Counted from the first letter of the stretch, positions 1-9,668 are shown. The stretch: DNA of 64,000 nucleotides from Methylobacillus sp. (GCA_031277395.1 JAITML010000009.1:1-64000); one strand, 5' to 3'. Notes: a model not told the origin generated them from the sequence alone. Translations and numbers: made by a program.

Positions 1-36
1 GCAACAACGGAAAACCCGAAAATACACAGGCAAAAT

Positions 37-71
37 TTTGCAGGGGCAGATTTGAAACCTGCCCCTGCAAA
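37..71 (-). terminator. Hairpin terminator downstream of the bacteriohemerythrin gene
   Basis: A 13-bp perfect inverted repeat (TTTGCAGGGGCAG / CTGCCCCTGCAAA) encloses a 9-nt loop at 50-58. Read on the minus strand it follows the hemerythrin stop codon and leads into a short T-rich stretch, which suits an intrinsic terminator. A related imperfect hairpin lies at 42604-42634, so it may also belong to a small repeat family. The first 36 bases of the window show nothing else. Confidence 0.6.
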
Positions 72-108
72 TTCAGAAGAGAAAACCGGAAGCGTCCGGC
101 GTGCGGGT

Positions 109-576
109 TTAGCCGCCGCCGAACAGACGTGCGAGGAAACCTTTGCGTTTGGTGGTCTCCGCGCCTACTCCGCTGGTCACGCGCTGGTAGAGTTTGACGG
201 CGTTGATGTAGCCGTGATCCTCGTTGCGGATGTGATTGAACAGCCAGCGCGAAAGCATGCCGTGAAATTCATCGGTGACATCTTCACCCGCGTCAAAACG
301 CTTCTTGATTTCACCCACGCGACGCGTGAACAGTTCGTGCACGCGCTTGTGCGGAGCGGAGAAGGTGTAGCCCGCGTTTTCCATCATGCCTTCCTCGAAA
401 GCGAAGTGCGAGATGGTGTAATCGACCATTTCCTCGATCACATCCTTGATGGCCTCGCGGCTGGGGCTTTCGCGAATATCGTAGAGTCGGTTGATGTAAT
501 CAACGATGCGTTTGTGTTGAGCATCGATCTCCTCAATGCCCGTATCCAGTTCAGGTACCCAATGCAGACGTGCCAT
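109..576 (-). CDS. Bacteriohemerythrin (O2-binding di-iron protein)
   Basis: This is a 155-residue single-domain hemerythrin, which binds O2 reversibly at a non-haem di-iron centre in the cytoplasm. All seven expected ligands are visible: H21, H57 and E61 (HFAFE), H76 and H80 (HKRVH), H115 and D120 (HIRNED). The C-terminus ends in a basic, glycine-rich tail (KRKGFLARLFGGG). The ATG at 576 is preferred because AAAGGGA lies about 9 nt upstream; the longer frame would need a TTG that overlaps this ribosome site. It is a single gene facing away from the pst operon. In microaerobic bacteria such proteins store or sense O2; which applies here cannot be told from sequence. Confidence 0.93.
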   Translation of the reverse strand: MARLHWVPELDTGIEEIDAQHKRIVDYINRLYDIRESPSREAIKDVIEEMVDYTISHFAFEEGMMENAGYTFSAPHKRVHELFTRRVGEIKKRFDAGEDVTDEFHGMLSRWLFNHIRNEDHGYINAVKLYQRVTSGVGAETTKRKGFLARLFGGG

Positions 577-752
577 GGTTTGATTTCCCTTTATCAAAGT
601 TATCGCTGCGTCAAAAGATATAGCCGACGGACTAAACGGGATAGTACAGATAATTTTCTTTGCTGTACATTATAAAACGATAAATTTGTCCTGATATTGA
701 TGTTTTGTCGCATCAAAACCACAAACGAAAAATCGTTGTGCAAATTATTACA

Positions 753-786
753 CTGTCACAAAAGCGTCATACCGTCCCCCTAGAAT
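753..786 (+). promoter_or_regulatory. Pho box and -10 element of the pst operon
   Basis: CTGTCACAAAAGCGTCAT at 753-770 matches about 14 of 18 positions of the PhoB-binding Pho box, two CTGTCA-type half-sites 11 bp apart. It is followed after 10 bp by TAGAAT at 781-786, a good -10 hexamer. This is the usual PhoB-activated arrangement in which the Pho box replaces the -35. Transcription would begin near 793, about 30 nt before the pstS start at 822. PhoB itself is encoded in the same operon. Confidence 0.8.
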
Positions 787-821
787 GCCCGTCATTATTC
801 AACGACATGAAGGGGCAATTG

Positions 822-1850
822 ATGTTTAGTAGAGAACTATCGTTCATTACAGGAATCGTTCTGGTGGTCGCATCCATGACAGTTTCGGCGCAGAGCGTCA
901 CGGGTGCGGGGGCAAGTTTTCCGGCGCCGCTGTATGCCAAGTGGGCTGCGGATTTCAACAAGGCGACCGGCATTCAGATCAATTACCAGTCCATCGGCTC
1001 AGGCGCAGGCATCAAGCAGATCGAGGCCAAAACGGTGGATTTCGGTGCATCGGACATGCCGCTGAGCGATCAGGATTTGCAGGCCAAGGGACTGGTGCAG
1101 TTTCCGACCGTGATGGGTGGCGTGATTCCGGTAGTCAATATTCAAGGCATCAAACCCGGTGAACTCAAACTTGATGGGCAGGTGCTCGGCGATATTTATC
1201 TCGGCAAAATAAAACGCTGGAACGACGCAGCGATCAAGGCGCTCAATCCCACGCTCGCTTTGCCGGACGCGGCCATCGCGCCGGTGAGTCGTTCGGATGG
1301 TTCGGGCACGACTTTTCTGTTCACCAACTATCTGAGCAAGGTCAACGCGCAGTGGAAAAACCAGGTGGGCGAAGGCACGGCAGTCAAATGGCCTACCGGT
1401 GTGGGCGGCAAGGGCAATGAAGGCGTGGCTGCATACGTGGGCCGTCTGACCAACTCCATCGGCTATGTTGAATATGCTTATGTCAAACAGAACAAGCTGA
1501 CCTACGCCGTGATGCGCAACGCAGCGGGCAATTTCGTCACGCCCGGCGCGGAAAGTTTCAAGGCTGCCGCTGCGGGCGCGGAGTGGAGCAAGAGTTTTTA
1601 TCAGGTGCTGACCAATCAGAGTGGCGCGGATGCCTGGCCGATCACCGGCGCGACCTTCATCCTCATGCACAAAACACAGGACAAGCCTGCGCAGGCAGCA
1701 AACACGCTCAAGTTTTTTGACTGGGCTTACCGCGAGGGCGACAAAACCGCCGAAGGTCTGGATTATGTGACGATGCCGGATTCGGTCACAGCCTTGATCC
1801 GCAAATCATGGGAGCAGATCAAGGATGGTTCAGGCAAGGCAATCGAGTAA
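822..1850 (+). CDS. pstS: Phosphate ABC transporter, periplasmic phosphate-binding protein
   Basis: PstS (342 residues) captures inorganic phosphate in the periplasm and delivers it to PstCA. An N-terminal signal peptide ([19 protein letters not shown] then VSAQS) precedes the mature start at [16 protein letters not shown], typical of the family. Phosphate-contact segments are visible as [10 protein letters not shown] and [11 protein letters not shown]. The ATG at 822 is chosen because AAGGGG lies 6 nt upstream; an ATG at 807 and a longer frame from 705 lack support, and the latter would overlap the Pho box. It is the first gene of pstSCAB-phoU-phoBR and should be induced by phosphate starvation. 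Confidence 0.97.
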   Translation: MFSRELSFITGIVLVVASMTVSAQSVTGAGASFPAPLYAKWAADFNKATGIQINYQSIGSGAGIKQIEAKTVDFGASDMPLSDQDLQAKGLVQFPTVMGGVIPVVNIQGIKPGELKLDGQVLGDIYLGKIKRWNDAAIKALNPTLALPDAAIAPVSRSDGSGTTFLFTNYLSKVNAQWKNQVGEGTAVKWPTGVGGKGNEGVAAYVGRLTNSIGYVEYAYVKQNKLTYAVMRNAAGNFVTPGAESFKAAAAGAEWSKSFYQVLTNQSGADAWPITGATFILMHKTQDKPAQAANTLKFFDWAYREGDKTAEGLDYVTMPDSVTALIRKSWEQIKDGSGKAIE

Positions 1851-1923
1851 GGTTGATGATGCGCGTGGCGAATCCCGACCAGAAAAATCACGGGCGAATT
1901 GAAACTCGCATAAAATCCGGCAT

Positions 1924-2937
1924 ATGACTCCCACCGCTTCTTCACAACCTTTTCACCAGTCCGTCGCCGGCATGACGCCGCCCTCTTCGTCCGCGCGTCA
2001 CGCACCTGCCATATGGGGTGACTTCGTCTTTGCCCTGCTCGCGTGGGGCGCAGCGGGACTGACTTTGTTGCTGCTCGCGGGCATTTTGATCACGTTGTTG
2101 ATCGGCGCTTGGCCCGCGATTGACAAATACGGTCTTGGCTTTCTCGCGCGCAGCGTGTGGGATCCGGGTCAGGAAGATTTTGGCGCGCTGGCGATGATGT
2201 ATGGCACGCTGGCGACTTCGTTCATTGCATTGCTGATCGCGGTTCCTGTAAGTTTCGGCATCGCGTTGTTTCTTACCGAACTCTCTCCCACCTGGCTCAA
2301 GCGTCCGCTCGGCACGACCATAGAACTGCTCGCGGCGGTGCCTTCGATTGTTTACGGCATGTGGGGCTTGCTTGTGTTCGGACCGATTCTGGCAACGTAT
2401 GTGCAGCAACCTTTGCAGAATCTGTTCGGCGATACGCCGGGCTTGAGCGCGCTCGTGTCAGGCCCGCCGGTTGGCATCGGCATTTTGTCGGCCGGAATTA
2501 TTTTGGCAATCATGGTCATTCCTTTCATCAGCGCGGTGATGCGCGACGTGTTTGAAATCACGCCCGCGATGCTCAAGGAATCAGCTTACGGCCTTGGTTC
2601 AACAACATGGGAAGTAGTATGGAAAGTAGTGCTGCCTTACACCAAGGCAGGCGTCATCGGCGGCATCATGCTCGGCCTCGGGCGCGCATTGGGCGAGACG
2701 ATGGCGGTGACCTTTGTTATCGGCAACATGAGCCAACTGGATACACCCTCGTTGTTTGCAGCCGCCAACAGCATCACCTCGGTACTCGCCAATGAGTTCG
2801 CCGAATCGGGCGGCGGTTTGCACGAAGCCGCGCTGTTGTATCTGGGACTGGTGCTGTTCTTCATCACTTTTGTCGTGCTGGCGTGTTCCCGCTATCTGCT
2901 GTACAAGCTGGGGCAACGTGAAGGATCCGGCTCATGA
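1924..2937 (+). CDS. pstC: Phosphate ABC transporter permease PstC
   Basis: PstC (337 residues) is one of two inner-membrane permeases that form the phosphate channel. It has about six hydrophobic segments; the first lies near residues 40-65 after a polar, serine/proline-rich N-terminus. The permease coupling loop that contacts PstB is seen in the stretch [20 protein letters not shown] followed by GLGRALGET. It starts 73 nt after pstS, and its end overlaps pstA by 4 nt (ATGA), so the two permeases are probably translationally coupled. Confidence 0.97.
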   Translation: MTPTASSQPFHQSVAGMTPPSSSARHAPAIWGDFVFALLAWGAAGLTLLLLAGILITLLIGAWPAIDKYGLGFLARSVWDPGQEDFGALAMMYGTLATSFIALLIAVPVSFGIALFLTELSPTWLKRPLGTTIELLAAVPSIVYGMWGLLVFGPILATYVQQPLQNLFGDTPGLSALVSGPPVGIGILSAGIILAIMVIPFISAVMRDVFEITPAMLKESAYGLGSTTWEVVWKVVLPYTKAGVIGGIMLGLGRALGETMAVTFVIGNMSQLDTPSLFAAANSITSVLANEFAESGGGLHEAALLYLGLVLFFITFVVLACSRYLLYKLGQREGSGS

Positions 2938-3845
2938 GCGCCATCATTTATGCACTGGCAGTTCTCATGCCCTTCCTGCTCATCGGCCTGGGCTGGGCTT
3001 ATCTGCGCGGATCCCGCTTCACCCGACGCCGCATCATCAACTATGTCAGCCTGGGATGCAGCGTTCTGGCAATGATCTTTGGCGTATTCTGGCTGGTTTG
3101 GATTTTATGGGAAACATTGCGTTTGGGTCTGGGCGGTCTCGCGCTGTCCACACTCACGCAGATGACGCCGCCACCCAATGAAACGGGCGGGCTTGCCAAT
3201 GCCATCTTCGGCTCGTTCGTGATGGTGGTGCTCGCAACTTTCGTCGGCACGCCCATCGGCGTGATGGCGGGCGTGTATCTGGCCGAGTACAGCAGCAAAA
3301 GCTGGTTCGTCGCAAGCACGACACGCTTCGTCAATGATATTTTGCTATCTGCGCCGTCCATCGTGATCGGGCTGTTTGTTTACGCACTGGCAGTCAAAAA
3401 ATTTCACACCTTCTCGGCCATCGCAGGTGTATTGGCGCTGGCGCTGCTGGTGATTCCGGTCGTAATCCGCACCACCGAGGACATGCTGCGCCTCGTGCCT
3501 GCCGCGCAGCGCGAAGCCGCATATGCGCTGGGCGCGCCCAAGTGGAAAGTCATTCTCCAGGTCACGTTGCGCGCCGCGCGCGCGGGCGTCATTACAGGCA
3601 TATTGCTCGCGGTCGCGCGCATTACTGGCGAGACTGCGCCGTTGCTGTTCACCGCGCTCAACAACCAATTCTGGAGCACCGACCTCGGCGCACCCATGGC
3701 GAATCTGCCCGTGACGATTTTCAAGTTTGCCATGAGTCCCTACGAAAACTGGCAGCAACTGGCATGGGCGGGTGTGTTTCTCATCACACTGGCGGTATTG
3801 TTTCTCAACATCGTGGCGCGCTGGATTGCGCGTGAACGGCAATAA
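2934..3845 (+). CDS. pstA: Phosphate ABC transporter permease PstA
   Basis: PstA (303 residues) pairs with PstC in the membrane. Hydrophobic segments cluster at residues 1-20, about 35-60, 90-115, 130-165 and 275-298. The cytoplasmic coupling loop reads [20 protein letters not shown] and is followed by [14 protein letters not shown], the hallmark of PstA. The start codon overlaps the pstC stop. The pstB start lies 5 nt after this stop codon. Confidence 0.97.
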   Translation: MSAIIYALAVLMPFLLIGLGWAYLRGSRFTRRRIINYVSLGCSVLAMIFGVFWLVWILWETLRLGLGGLALSTLTQMTPPPNETGGLANAIFGSFVMVVLATFVGTPIGVMAGVYLAEYSSKSWFVASTTRFVNDILLSAPSIVIGLFVYALAVKKFHTFSAIAGVLALALLVIPVVIRTTEDMLRLVPAAQREAAYALGAPKWKVILQVTLRAARAGVITGILLAVARITGETAPLLFTALNNQFWSTDLGAPMANLPVTIFKFAMSPYENWQQLAWAGVFLITLAVLFLNIVARWIARERQ

Positions 3846-3850
3846 TCGGA

Positions 3851-4630
3851 ATGGATGCCTCTGTGCAAATTTCATCACCTCCCAAGCTCACAGTGCGTGA
3901 CTTGAATTTTTATTACGACAAATTTCACGCGCTCAAAAACATCTCGCTCGATATCGCGGAAAAACAGGTGACGGCTTTCATCGGCCCCTCCGGCTGCGGC
4001 AAATCGACGCTGTTGCGCGTGTTCAACCGCATGTTCGAACTGTATCCCGGTCAGCGCGCCGAAGGCCAGGTCATGCTGGGCGATCAGGATTTGCTCGACC
4101 GCAATCAAAATGTGGCGCTCGTGCGTGCGCGTATCGGCATGGTGTTTCAGAAACCCACGCCCTTCCCCATGACCATTTACGACAACGTGGCTTTTGGCGT
4201 AAAGCTGTATGAAAAGCTCAACCCCGCCGACATGGATGACCGCGTGGAATGGGCTTTGCGCAAGGCCGCGCTATGGGACGAGGTCAAGGATAAACTGCAC
4301 GCGAGCGGCACGAGTTTGTCAGGCGGTCAGCAACAACGTTTGTGCATTGCGCGCGGTGTGGCAATACGGCCTGAAGTATTGCTGCTTGACGAACCCTGCT
4401 CCGCGCTCGACCCGATTTCCACGGGGAAAATCGAGGAGCTGGTTGCCGAACTCAAAAACGAGATCACCATCGCCATCGTCACCCACAACATGCAGCAGGC
4501 GGCGCGATGCAGCGACTACGTGGCGTACATGTATCTTGGCAGCCTGATCGAATTCGGCGCGACGCAGCAGATTTTCTTCAAGCCCGCGCGTCAGGAAACC
4601 GAAGATTACATCACCGGACGATTTGGATAA
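3851..4630 (+). CDS. pstB: Phosphate ABC transporter ATP-binding protein
   Basis: PstB (259 residues) hydrolyses ATP to drive phosphate import through PstCA. Motifs are complete: Walker [10 protein letters not shown] at residues 45-53, Q-loop in [17 protein letters not shown], signature LSGGQQQR, Walker [14 protein letters not shown] and the H-loop in IVTHNMQQA. The [12 protein letters not shown] stretch is characteristic of PstB as opposed to other importers. It lies between pstA and phoU in the same direction. Confidence 0.98.
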   Translation: MDASVQISSPPKLTVRDLNFYYDKFHALKNISLDIAEKQVTAFIGPSGCGKSTLLRVFNRMFELYPGQRAEGQVMLGDQDLLDRNQNVALVRARIGMVFQKPTPFPMTIYDNVAFGVKLYEKLNPADMDDRVEWALRKAALWDEVKDKLHASGTSLSGGQQQRLCIARGVAIRPEVLLLDEPCSALDPISTGKIEELVAELKNEITIAIVTHNMQQAARCSDYVAYMYLGSLIEFGATQQIFFKPARQETEDYITGRFG

Positions 4631-4644
4631 GGAGTCTAAATTCC

Positions 4645-5388
4645 ATGACCGAAAAACATCTTTCCAGCCAGTTTGACAGCGAGCTGGCAAACCTTTCCTC
4701 CCACCTGCTCGCAATGGGCGGGCTTGTGGAATCACAGTTGCGTCAGGCGCTGATGGCGCTGACCGACCAAAGCGACGAGATTGCCGAGGCGGTGATGGCG
4801 GGCGAATTGCGCGTCAACGCGATGGAAATCGCGATCGATGAAGAGCTCACGCGCATCATCGCGCGGCGTCAACCGGCGGCAGTCGATCTGCGGCTTTTGC
4901 TTTCCGTCGCGCGCGTCACCGCCAATCTGGAACGCGCAGGCGACGAGGCAGCCAAGATCGCGCGCATGGTGCGCTCCATCATGAGCGCCGGATCATCCTC
5001 GCTGCCGCTGTCCGATCTGCGTCTCGCCTGCGATCTGGCTGCCGAGTTGATCGCCAAATCGCTGGATGCTTTCGCGCGGCTCGACACCGCCACCGCCATC
5101 ACCATCCTCAAGGATGATATTGCCGTGGATCGTGAATTCGACGGCTTTGTACGCAAACTTGTTACTTACATGATGGAAGATCCGCGCACCATTTCCGCGA
5201 GCCTCAGTCTGCTGTTCATCGCCAAGGCGATCGAACGCATCGGCGATCACGCCAAAAACATCGCCGAAAGCGTGATTTATGTGGTCAAAGGCGCGGATGT
5301 GCGGCACCGTTCGCTGACCGAGGCAGAGGCTGAAATCGCCGACATTGCGGATGCGCGCATTGACATAGGGCAGGTTCATTATGAGTAA
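4645..5388 (+). CDS. phoU: Phosphate-specific transport system accessory protein PhoU
   Basis: PhoU (247 residues) is a cytoplasmic helical protein that links the Pst transporter to PhoR and represses the Pho regulon when phosphate is sufficient. The two PhoU repeats carry the metal-contact patterns ERAGDEAAKIARMVR and ERIGDHAKNIAESVIY. ATG at 4645 is chosen because AGGAG lies 10 nt upstream; the longer open frame from 4507 only reads through pstB in another frame. The last 8 nt overlap phoB. Confidence 0.97.
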   Translation: MTEKHLSSQFDSELANLSSHLLAMGGLVESQLRQALMALTDQSDEIAEAVMAGELRVNAMEIAIDEELTRIIARRQPAAVDLRLLLSVARVTANLERAGDEAAKIARMVRSIMSAGSSSLPLSDLRLACDLAAELIAKSLDAFARLDTATAITILKDDIAVDREFDGFVRKLVTYMMEDPRTISASLSLLFIAKAIERIGDHAKNIAESVIYVVKGADVRHRSLTEAEAEIADIADARIDIGQVHYE

Positions 5389-6097
5389 CATGCCGCGTAT
5401 TTTGGTGGTGGAAGACGAAGCCGCGATTGCCGAGCTGATTGAAGTCAACCTGCGTCACGCCGGTTACGAAAGCGTGCTGGCTTGCGACAGTCGCGCCGCA
5501 CAGCGCGAAGTGGATGAACGCCTGCCCGATGCGATTCTGCTCGACTGGATGTTGCCCGGCGAAAGCGGTCTTGCGCTTGCACGGCAATGGCGCGCGAATC
5601 CGCGCACGCGCGAAATCCCCATACTCATGCTCACCGCGCGCGCCGAAGAAGCCGACCGTATCGCGGGGCTGGATGCGGGCGCGGATGATTACATCGTCAA
5701 ACCGTTTTCGACCAAGGAATTGCTTGCGCGCGTGCGCGCCGTACTACGCCGTCGCGCGCCACACGCCACGGGCGACGCCGTAACCGTGGGCGCTCTCACG
5801 CTCGACCCATCCACGCACCGCGTGATGTGGAACGACGCGCAAGTCAAACTCGGCCCGACCGAATTCCGTTTGCTGCACCACTTGTTGCGCGCGCCCGAGC
5901 GCGTGCACAGTCGCGCCCAATTGCTCGACAAGGTATGGGGCGACCATGTGTTCATTGAAGAGCGCACGGTCGATGTGCACATCAAACGCCTGCGCGAAAA
6001 TCTGTGCGAGGCCGTGGGTGAAGCCGGCGCATCCGCGATCGAAACCGTGCGTGGAGTGGGCTACCGGCTTAGCGCGCAAGCGTTATCGGCATCGTGA
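5381..6097 (+). CDS. phoB: Phosphate regulon response regulator PhoB
   Basis: PhoB (238 residues) is an OmpR-family response regulator. The receiver domain (about 1-125) has the acidic pocket EDE at 11-13, phospho-acceptor D55 in ILLDWMLPG and the conserved lysine in YIVKPFSTKELLARV. The C-terminal winged helix (about 140-235) ends in HIKRLRENL and RGVGYRL. Phosphorylated by PhoR, it binds Pho boxes such as the one at 753-770. It overlaps phoU by 8 nt and phoR by 4 nt. Confidence 0.97.
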   Translation: MSNMPRILVVEDEAAIAELIEVNLRHAGYESVLACDSRAAQREVDERLPDAILLDWMLPGESGLALARQWRANPRTREIPILMLTARAEEADRIAGLDAGADDYIVKPFSTKELLARVRAVLRRRAPHATGDAVTVGALTLDPSTHRVMWNDAQVKLGPTEFRLLHHLLRAPERVHSRAQLLDKVWGDHVFIEERTVDVHIKRLRENLCEAVGEAGASAIETVRGVGYRLSAQALSAS

Positions 6098-7350
6098 AAC
6101 TGCTCGTCGTTTTACTCGCGTTGCTGCTGGTTTTTTGCGTGACGCTGCTGCTCGTCAACCGCTGGTACGCGCGGCGTTTTATGCGCTGGATCACCGATCC
6201 CGCAACCAACCCCATGCCGGAAATGCCCGCCGCATGGGGTTTGGCCGCCGCCTATACACGACGTGCGCTGGGGCGCGAACAGGCGCTTGCGAATGAAAGC
6301 GCGGCGCGGCTCGACACCTTGCTGGCCGCGCTCGATGTTCTGCCCGCCGGCATTGTGCTGCTCGACAACGAAGGCCGCATCCTCTTTTGCAATGCTGTCG
6401 CGGCATCGCATTTCGAGCTTGATCCGGCGCGCGACCGCGGGCAGCACATCGTGCATCTGGTACGCGATCCGGCATTCGTGGCCTGGTGCGAGCAAGTTTC
6501 AAATGCACCGCTGGAATTGACTTGCCATGCCGACGCGCCCGCCAAATCAATACGTCTGGTGGCGCAGCGCCAGCCTTACGGCGATGATTGCTCGCTGCTG
6601 TTATTCACCGACGTGACCGCACAACGCCAAACCGAGGCCATGCGGCGCGATTTCGTCGCCAATGTTTCGCACGAGATCCGCACGCCGCTCACGGTGCTCG
6701 CAGGTTTTGTCGAAACGTTGCAAAGTCTGGATTTATCGCACGACGAACAAGCGCGCTATCTGGGTTTGATGGCGCAACAGACCGTGCGCATGCAGTCGCT
6801 GGTCGCCGATCTGCTCACGCTCTCGCGGCTTGAAGGCAGCCCGCTACCCGGCATGAATGAACGCGTCAATCTGCATGAACTGACCACACAATGCGCCGCC
6901 GAAGCGCACACATTGTCCATGCTGCTGTACGGCGCGGATGCGCAGCAAATTGAAATCGAAACCGCGCCCGGATTCGATCTCGCAGGCAGTTCCGCCGAGC
7001 TTCGCAGCGCCATGAGCAACCTGCTCGCCAACGCTGTGCGTTATTCGGGTTCGAAAGGAAAAATCAGCGCGCGCTGGTCGCGTGAAAGCAATCATGGCGC
7101 GCGCTTTGAAGTGATTGATAACGGCCCCGGCATTGCGCCCGAACACCTGCTGCGCCTGACCGAACGCTTCTACCGCGTTGACCGCAGCCGTACCCGGCAT
7201 GCCCAGGGCGAAGATGGTACCGGCCTCGGCCTTTCCATCACCCGTCATGTGACCGAACGTCACGGCGGCACATTGCAAATCGTCAGCGCACCGGGACAAG
7301 GTTCGCGCTTCATGTTGATATTTCCGCAGGCGCGGGTATTGGCGGAGTAA
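6094..7350 (+). CDS. phoR: Phosphate regulon sensor histidine kinase PhoR
   Basis: PhoR (418 residues) is an inner-membrane kinase that phosphorylates PhoB when phosphate is scarce. An N-terminal transmembrane helix (about 2-21) is followed by a PAS domain (about 75-175, starting LLAALDVLPAGIVLLDNEG), the HisKA box FVANVSHEIRTPLTVLAGF with H193, and an ATPase domain with the N box NLLANAVRYS and GTGLGLSI. The start is a GTG overlapping the phoB stop (GTGA), which suggests coupling. As in other PhoR proteins there is no large periplasmic sensor loop. Confidence 0.96.
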   Translation: MKLLVVLLALLLVFCVTLLLVNRWYARRFMRWITDPATNPMPEMPAAWGLAAAYTRRALGREQALANESAARLDTLLAALDVLPAGIVLLDNEGRILFCNAVAASHFELDPARDRGQHIVHLVRDPAFVAWCEQVSNAPLELTCHADAPAKSIRLVAQRQPYGDDCSLLLFTDVTAQRQTEAMRRDFVANVSHEIRTPLTVLAGFVETLQSLDLSHDEQARYLGLMAQQTVRMQSLVADLLTLSRLEGSPLPGMNERVNLHELTTQCAAEAHTLSMLLYGADAQQIEIETAPGFDLAGSSAELRSAMSNLLANAVRYSGSKGKISARWSRESNHGARFEVIDNGPGIAPEHLLRLTERFYRVDRSRTRHAQGEDGTGLGLSITRHVTERHGGTLQIVSAPGQGSRFMLIFPQARVLAE

Positions 7351-7386
7351 GCAGGGAAAAGCGTGCCGCCCGGATTCAGGCAACGA

Positions 7387-8835
7387 CTAAGCGCGAAACC
7401 ATATCACCCCAAGCTTGTACAGTTCGACAAAGCATTGCCTGCATGCGCGCGCAACAGTGAGCGCATCGTGAGCGGCTTCGAAATAACCGCCAAACAGATG
7501 ATAGTAAAGCTCTTGTAATTTAGGCGGCCTGCGCTCTCCATCGGCCTTGGACAACGCGCAGTACTCCGTCGCAGCCTGCATGGTGCAGAGTGTTTTTAGC
7601 TCCGAGAACGGGTCTTTGATACCCGCTTCCTCCATCTCACGTTTTAGCACCGTCAATTCGTGGGGGGCATTATGCGTGACTACGCACTGGATGCCCTTGC
7701 AACACCTGACCAGGCTGGTCAGCGCTTCACCCAGATCCACTCCGTTTGCCTTGGCGAACTCTGTCGTAATGCCGTGTTTGCGCGCGGCTTCATCCGGGAT
7801 GGTAAAACCTTTCGGACGGATACTGCGCTCACTTTCCAGAATCTTTTTCCCCTCGGCATCCGTCACGGCCCAGCCAATCTGCACTATCCTTTCTGTTGTC
7901 GCGCCAGTTCCTGTCGTTTCAACCGCAAAAAACAAATACATGGGAGGCCCCGGTTTTTCGTCGTCTGTTTGCGCCGGTGGATCCGCCTCTTTCGCGACCG
8001 GAGCCTTCTCTACGACCGGTGCTTTCTCTACGACCGGCGCTTCCTCTGCGGCCGGAGCTTCTTCCGTGACCGAAATGGCTGCTGCGGCAGGAACAAATGG
8101 ATCCGACACGGGGCTGCTGGTATCTACCGAACTCTGTTTCTGCTCCTGCTTCTTCTTCTTTTTCTGTTTCGGGGAGGGAGAGGACGCGGGAGGCGTGTAA
8201 TTTGAATCTCTTTTTGCCCGCATGGAAGATCGCATACGCACGCCAAGTATCACGACAAGAATAATTAAAGCGACCCACTCCAGAATAAATTTCCCCATCT
8301 CCCACATAACGTCTTCTGATTCAGGGATTGCGCTCGGTGGTGGTGGAACATTTGCATTCGCGCTTGGTGGCGTGGCTTCAACAGGTTTCTGGGGCGCGGG
8401 GGTAGCCTCTGCCGGTAACTCTACTTGAGGTACGGCATCCTGGGGTGGGGGTGGCGGCTCAACCGCTTCAACCTTTATTTCCGGCGCAACTGCAGGCGCA
8501 GGACTCGCCGCGTGATTCGTCTCCGGCAGTTTGACTTCATGCTCCTGCCTGGATCGCTCCGTGCTGGGCTTCGACGGTTTTGATGCAGCAGCCTGCTTGG
8601 ATGATGGAGAGGTATTCGCATCCGCTGCGATTGCGGTACGGCAACTATCGTTGATCGGCACCTCGGTGCGTATCACCCTGCCCGATCTATCCGTGCAGAT
8701 ATACCCGTTCGAGCCGCCGGTATCTTTGTGTATTTCTCCCCAATCATTCAGCGTGCCCCATTCGGCAATCGCCGAATGCGGTGCTGTTGCGGAGAGCAAT
8801 GCCACACCAAGTGTTATTAAAGGCAAATATTTCAA
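7387..8835 (-). CDS. Membrane-anchored protein with a degenerate DEDDh exonuclease-fold domain
   Basis: This 482-residue protein has a signal-like N-terminus (1-24), a short extracytoplasmic segment (25-70), a proline-rich linker to about 175, a transmembrane helix (182-199), a lysine-rich stretch (KQKKKKK) and an acidic EKAPVV-type repeat linker (about 255-285). It ends in a domain like the DnaQ/epsilon exonucleases (298-475). The catalytic acids are mostly replaced: motif I reads AVE at 304-306 in place of DxE, motif II has E393 (HNAPHE) in place of D, and motif III is HDALTV (456-461) in place of HxAxxD. Only one glutamate and the histidine remain, so nuclease activity is unlikely and a binding role is inferred. 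The start is TTG at 8835 with AGGAAG 5 nt upstream. It is convergent with phoR. Confidence 0.8.
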   Translation of the reverse strand: MKYLPLITLGVALLSATAPHSAIAEWGTLNDWGEIHKDTGGSNGYICTDRSGRVIRTEVPINDSCRTAIAADANTSPSSKQAAASKPSKPSTERSRQEHEVKLPETNHAASPAPAVAPEIKVEAVEPPPPPQDAVPQVELPAEATPAPQKPVEATPPSANANVPPPPSAIPESEDVMWEMGKFILEWVALIILVVILGVRMRSSMRAKRDSNYTPPASSPSPKQKKKKKQEQKQSSVDTSSPVSDPFVPAAAAISVTEEAPAAEEAPVVEKAPVVEKAPVAKEADPPAQTDDEKPGPPMYLFFAVETTGTGATTERIVQIGWAVTDAEGKKILESERSIRPKGFTIPDEAARKHGITTEFAKANGVDLGEALTSLVRCCKGIQCVVTHNAPHELTVLKREMEEAGIKDPFSELKTLCTMQAATEYCALSKADGERRPPKLQELYYHLFGGYFEAAHDALTVARACRQCFVELYKLGVIWFRA

Positions 8836-8938
8836 GGAAACTTCCTATGGTAGTTAATCCCGTTAATTCTTGTTGCCTTGCGGAGAGCCATTGTATAAAA
8901 CGGGGCGCGACACAGCAATGCCTCCCGAACGAAAAAGC

Positions 8939-8964
8939 AAAAAAGCCAACCATCTCCGGTTGGC
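8939..8964 (-). terminator. Intrinsic terminator after the glutathione S-transferase gene
   Basis: On the minus strand a 7-bp stem (GCCAACC at 8958-8964 with GGTTGGC at 8945-8951, loop 8952-8957) is followed by six T residues (8939-8944). It lies 30 nt past the glutathione S-transferase stop codon. Confidence 0.85.
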
Positions 8965-8993
8965 CTTTGCCTTTTTGCATCTGACTGTGTGAA

Positions 8994-9608
8994 TCAACTC
9001 GCGGGCGGCGCGGTATCCCTGAATGATGGCCGCTGCATGAGCTTTTCATACAGCGCAGCGAGATTCGGATACTGCTCGCGCCAGTTGATCTCCGGCATGC
9101 GCAGATCAATGTAGCCCAGCACGCAACCCACGGCGATATCCGCAAGCGTGAAGCGATCGCCGGCCGCCCATTTCCCTTCGCGCATATCATCCGAAAGGCA
9201 TTTCAAACCGCGCGTAATCTTGAGCAATTGGCGCTCGATCACGGTTTCATCCTGCTTTTCCGGCGGGCGGCGTTTTTCCATGACCACGGCCACGGTTGCA
9301 TCGCACACGCCGTCTGCCAGCGCTTCCCAGCGGCGCACCGAGGCGCGGTTGATATTGTCTTGCGGAATCAATCGGGAGACCGGGACTTTGTTATCCAGAT
9401 AGTCAACAATCACGGCGGAGTCATAGTAGCTCGTGCCGTCATCGAGCACCAGCGTGGGGACTTTTCCGAGCGGGTTGAATTCGGACACGGGCGAATCCGG
9501 CGCGGCGAGTGAAGCCACGGTAACCAGTTCACATTCGATATGTTTCTCGGCGAGCACTACGCGCACTTTACGGGCGTAAGGGCTGCCCTGTGTGATAAAA
9601 AGTTTCAT
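8994..9608 (-). CDS. Glutathione S-transferase family protein
   Basis: This 204-residue protein has an N-terminal thioredoxin-like domain (1-80, starting MKLFITQGSPYARKVRVVLAE) with the cis-proline segment KVPTLVLDDG and the glutathione-contact YYDSAVIVDYLD. The C-terminal helical domain (about 90-204) has the capping motif FTLADIAVGCVLGYIDLR. The SPYARKVR stretch puts a serine where many bacterial GSTs carry the catalytic residue. Its substrate is unknown. It diverges from nadC and ends in a clear terminator. Confidence 0.92.
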   Translation of the reverse strand: MKLFITQGSPYARKVRVVLAEKHIECELVTVASLAAPDSPVSEFNPLGKVPTLVLDDGTSYYDSAVIVDYLDNKVPVSRLIPQDNINRASVRRWEALADGVCDATVAVVMEKRRPPEKQDETVIERQLLKITRGLKCLSDDMREGKWAAGDRFTLADIAVGCVLGYIDLRMPEINWREQYPNLAALYEKLMQRPSFRDTAPPAS

Positions 9609-9640
9609 GGGTTTTTATGCGGAGGGGTAATATTGATTAT

Positions 9641-9646
9641 TATAAT
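9641..9646 (+). promoter_or_regulatory. -10 hexamer of a probable nadC promoter
   Basis: A perfect TATAAT lies 23 nt before the nadC ATG at 9669. No good -35 is seen 16-18 nt upstream, so the promoter is only partly supported. The hexamer overlaps the in-frame ATG at 9645, which argues against that codon as the start. Confidence 0.45.
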
Positions 9647-9668
9647 GCAAATTCAGAGTGAATTTCTC

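Noticed and set aside
9645..9668. nadC start at the upstream ATG (9645)
   Set aside because: It overlaps a perfect TATAAT, so it would not be in the transcript; the ATG at 9669 gives the family length.
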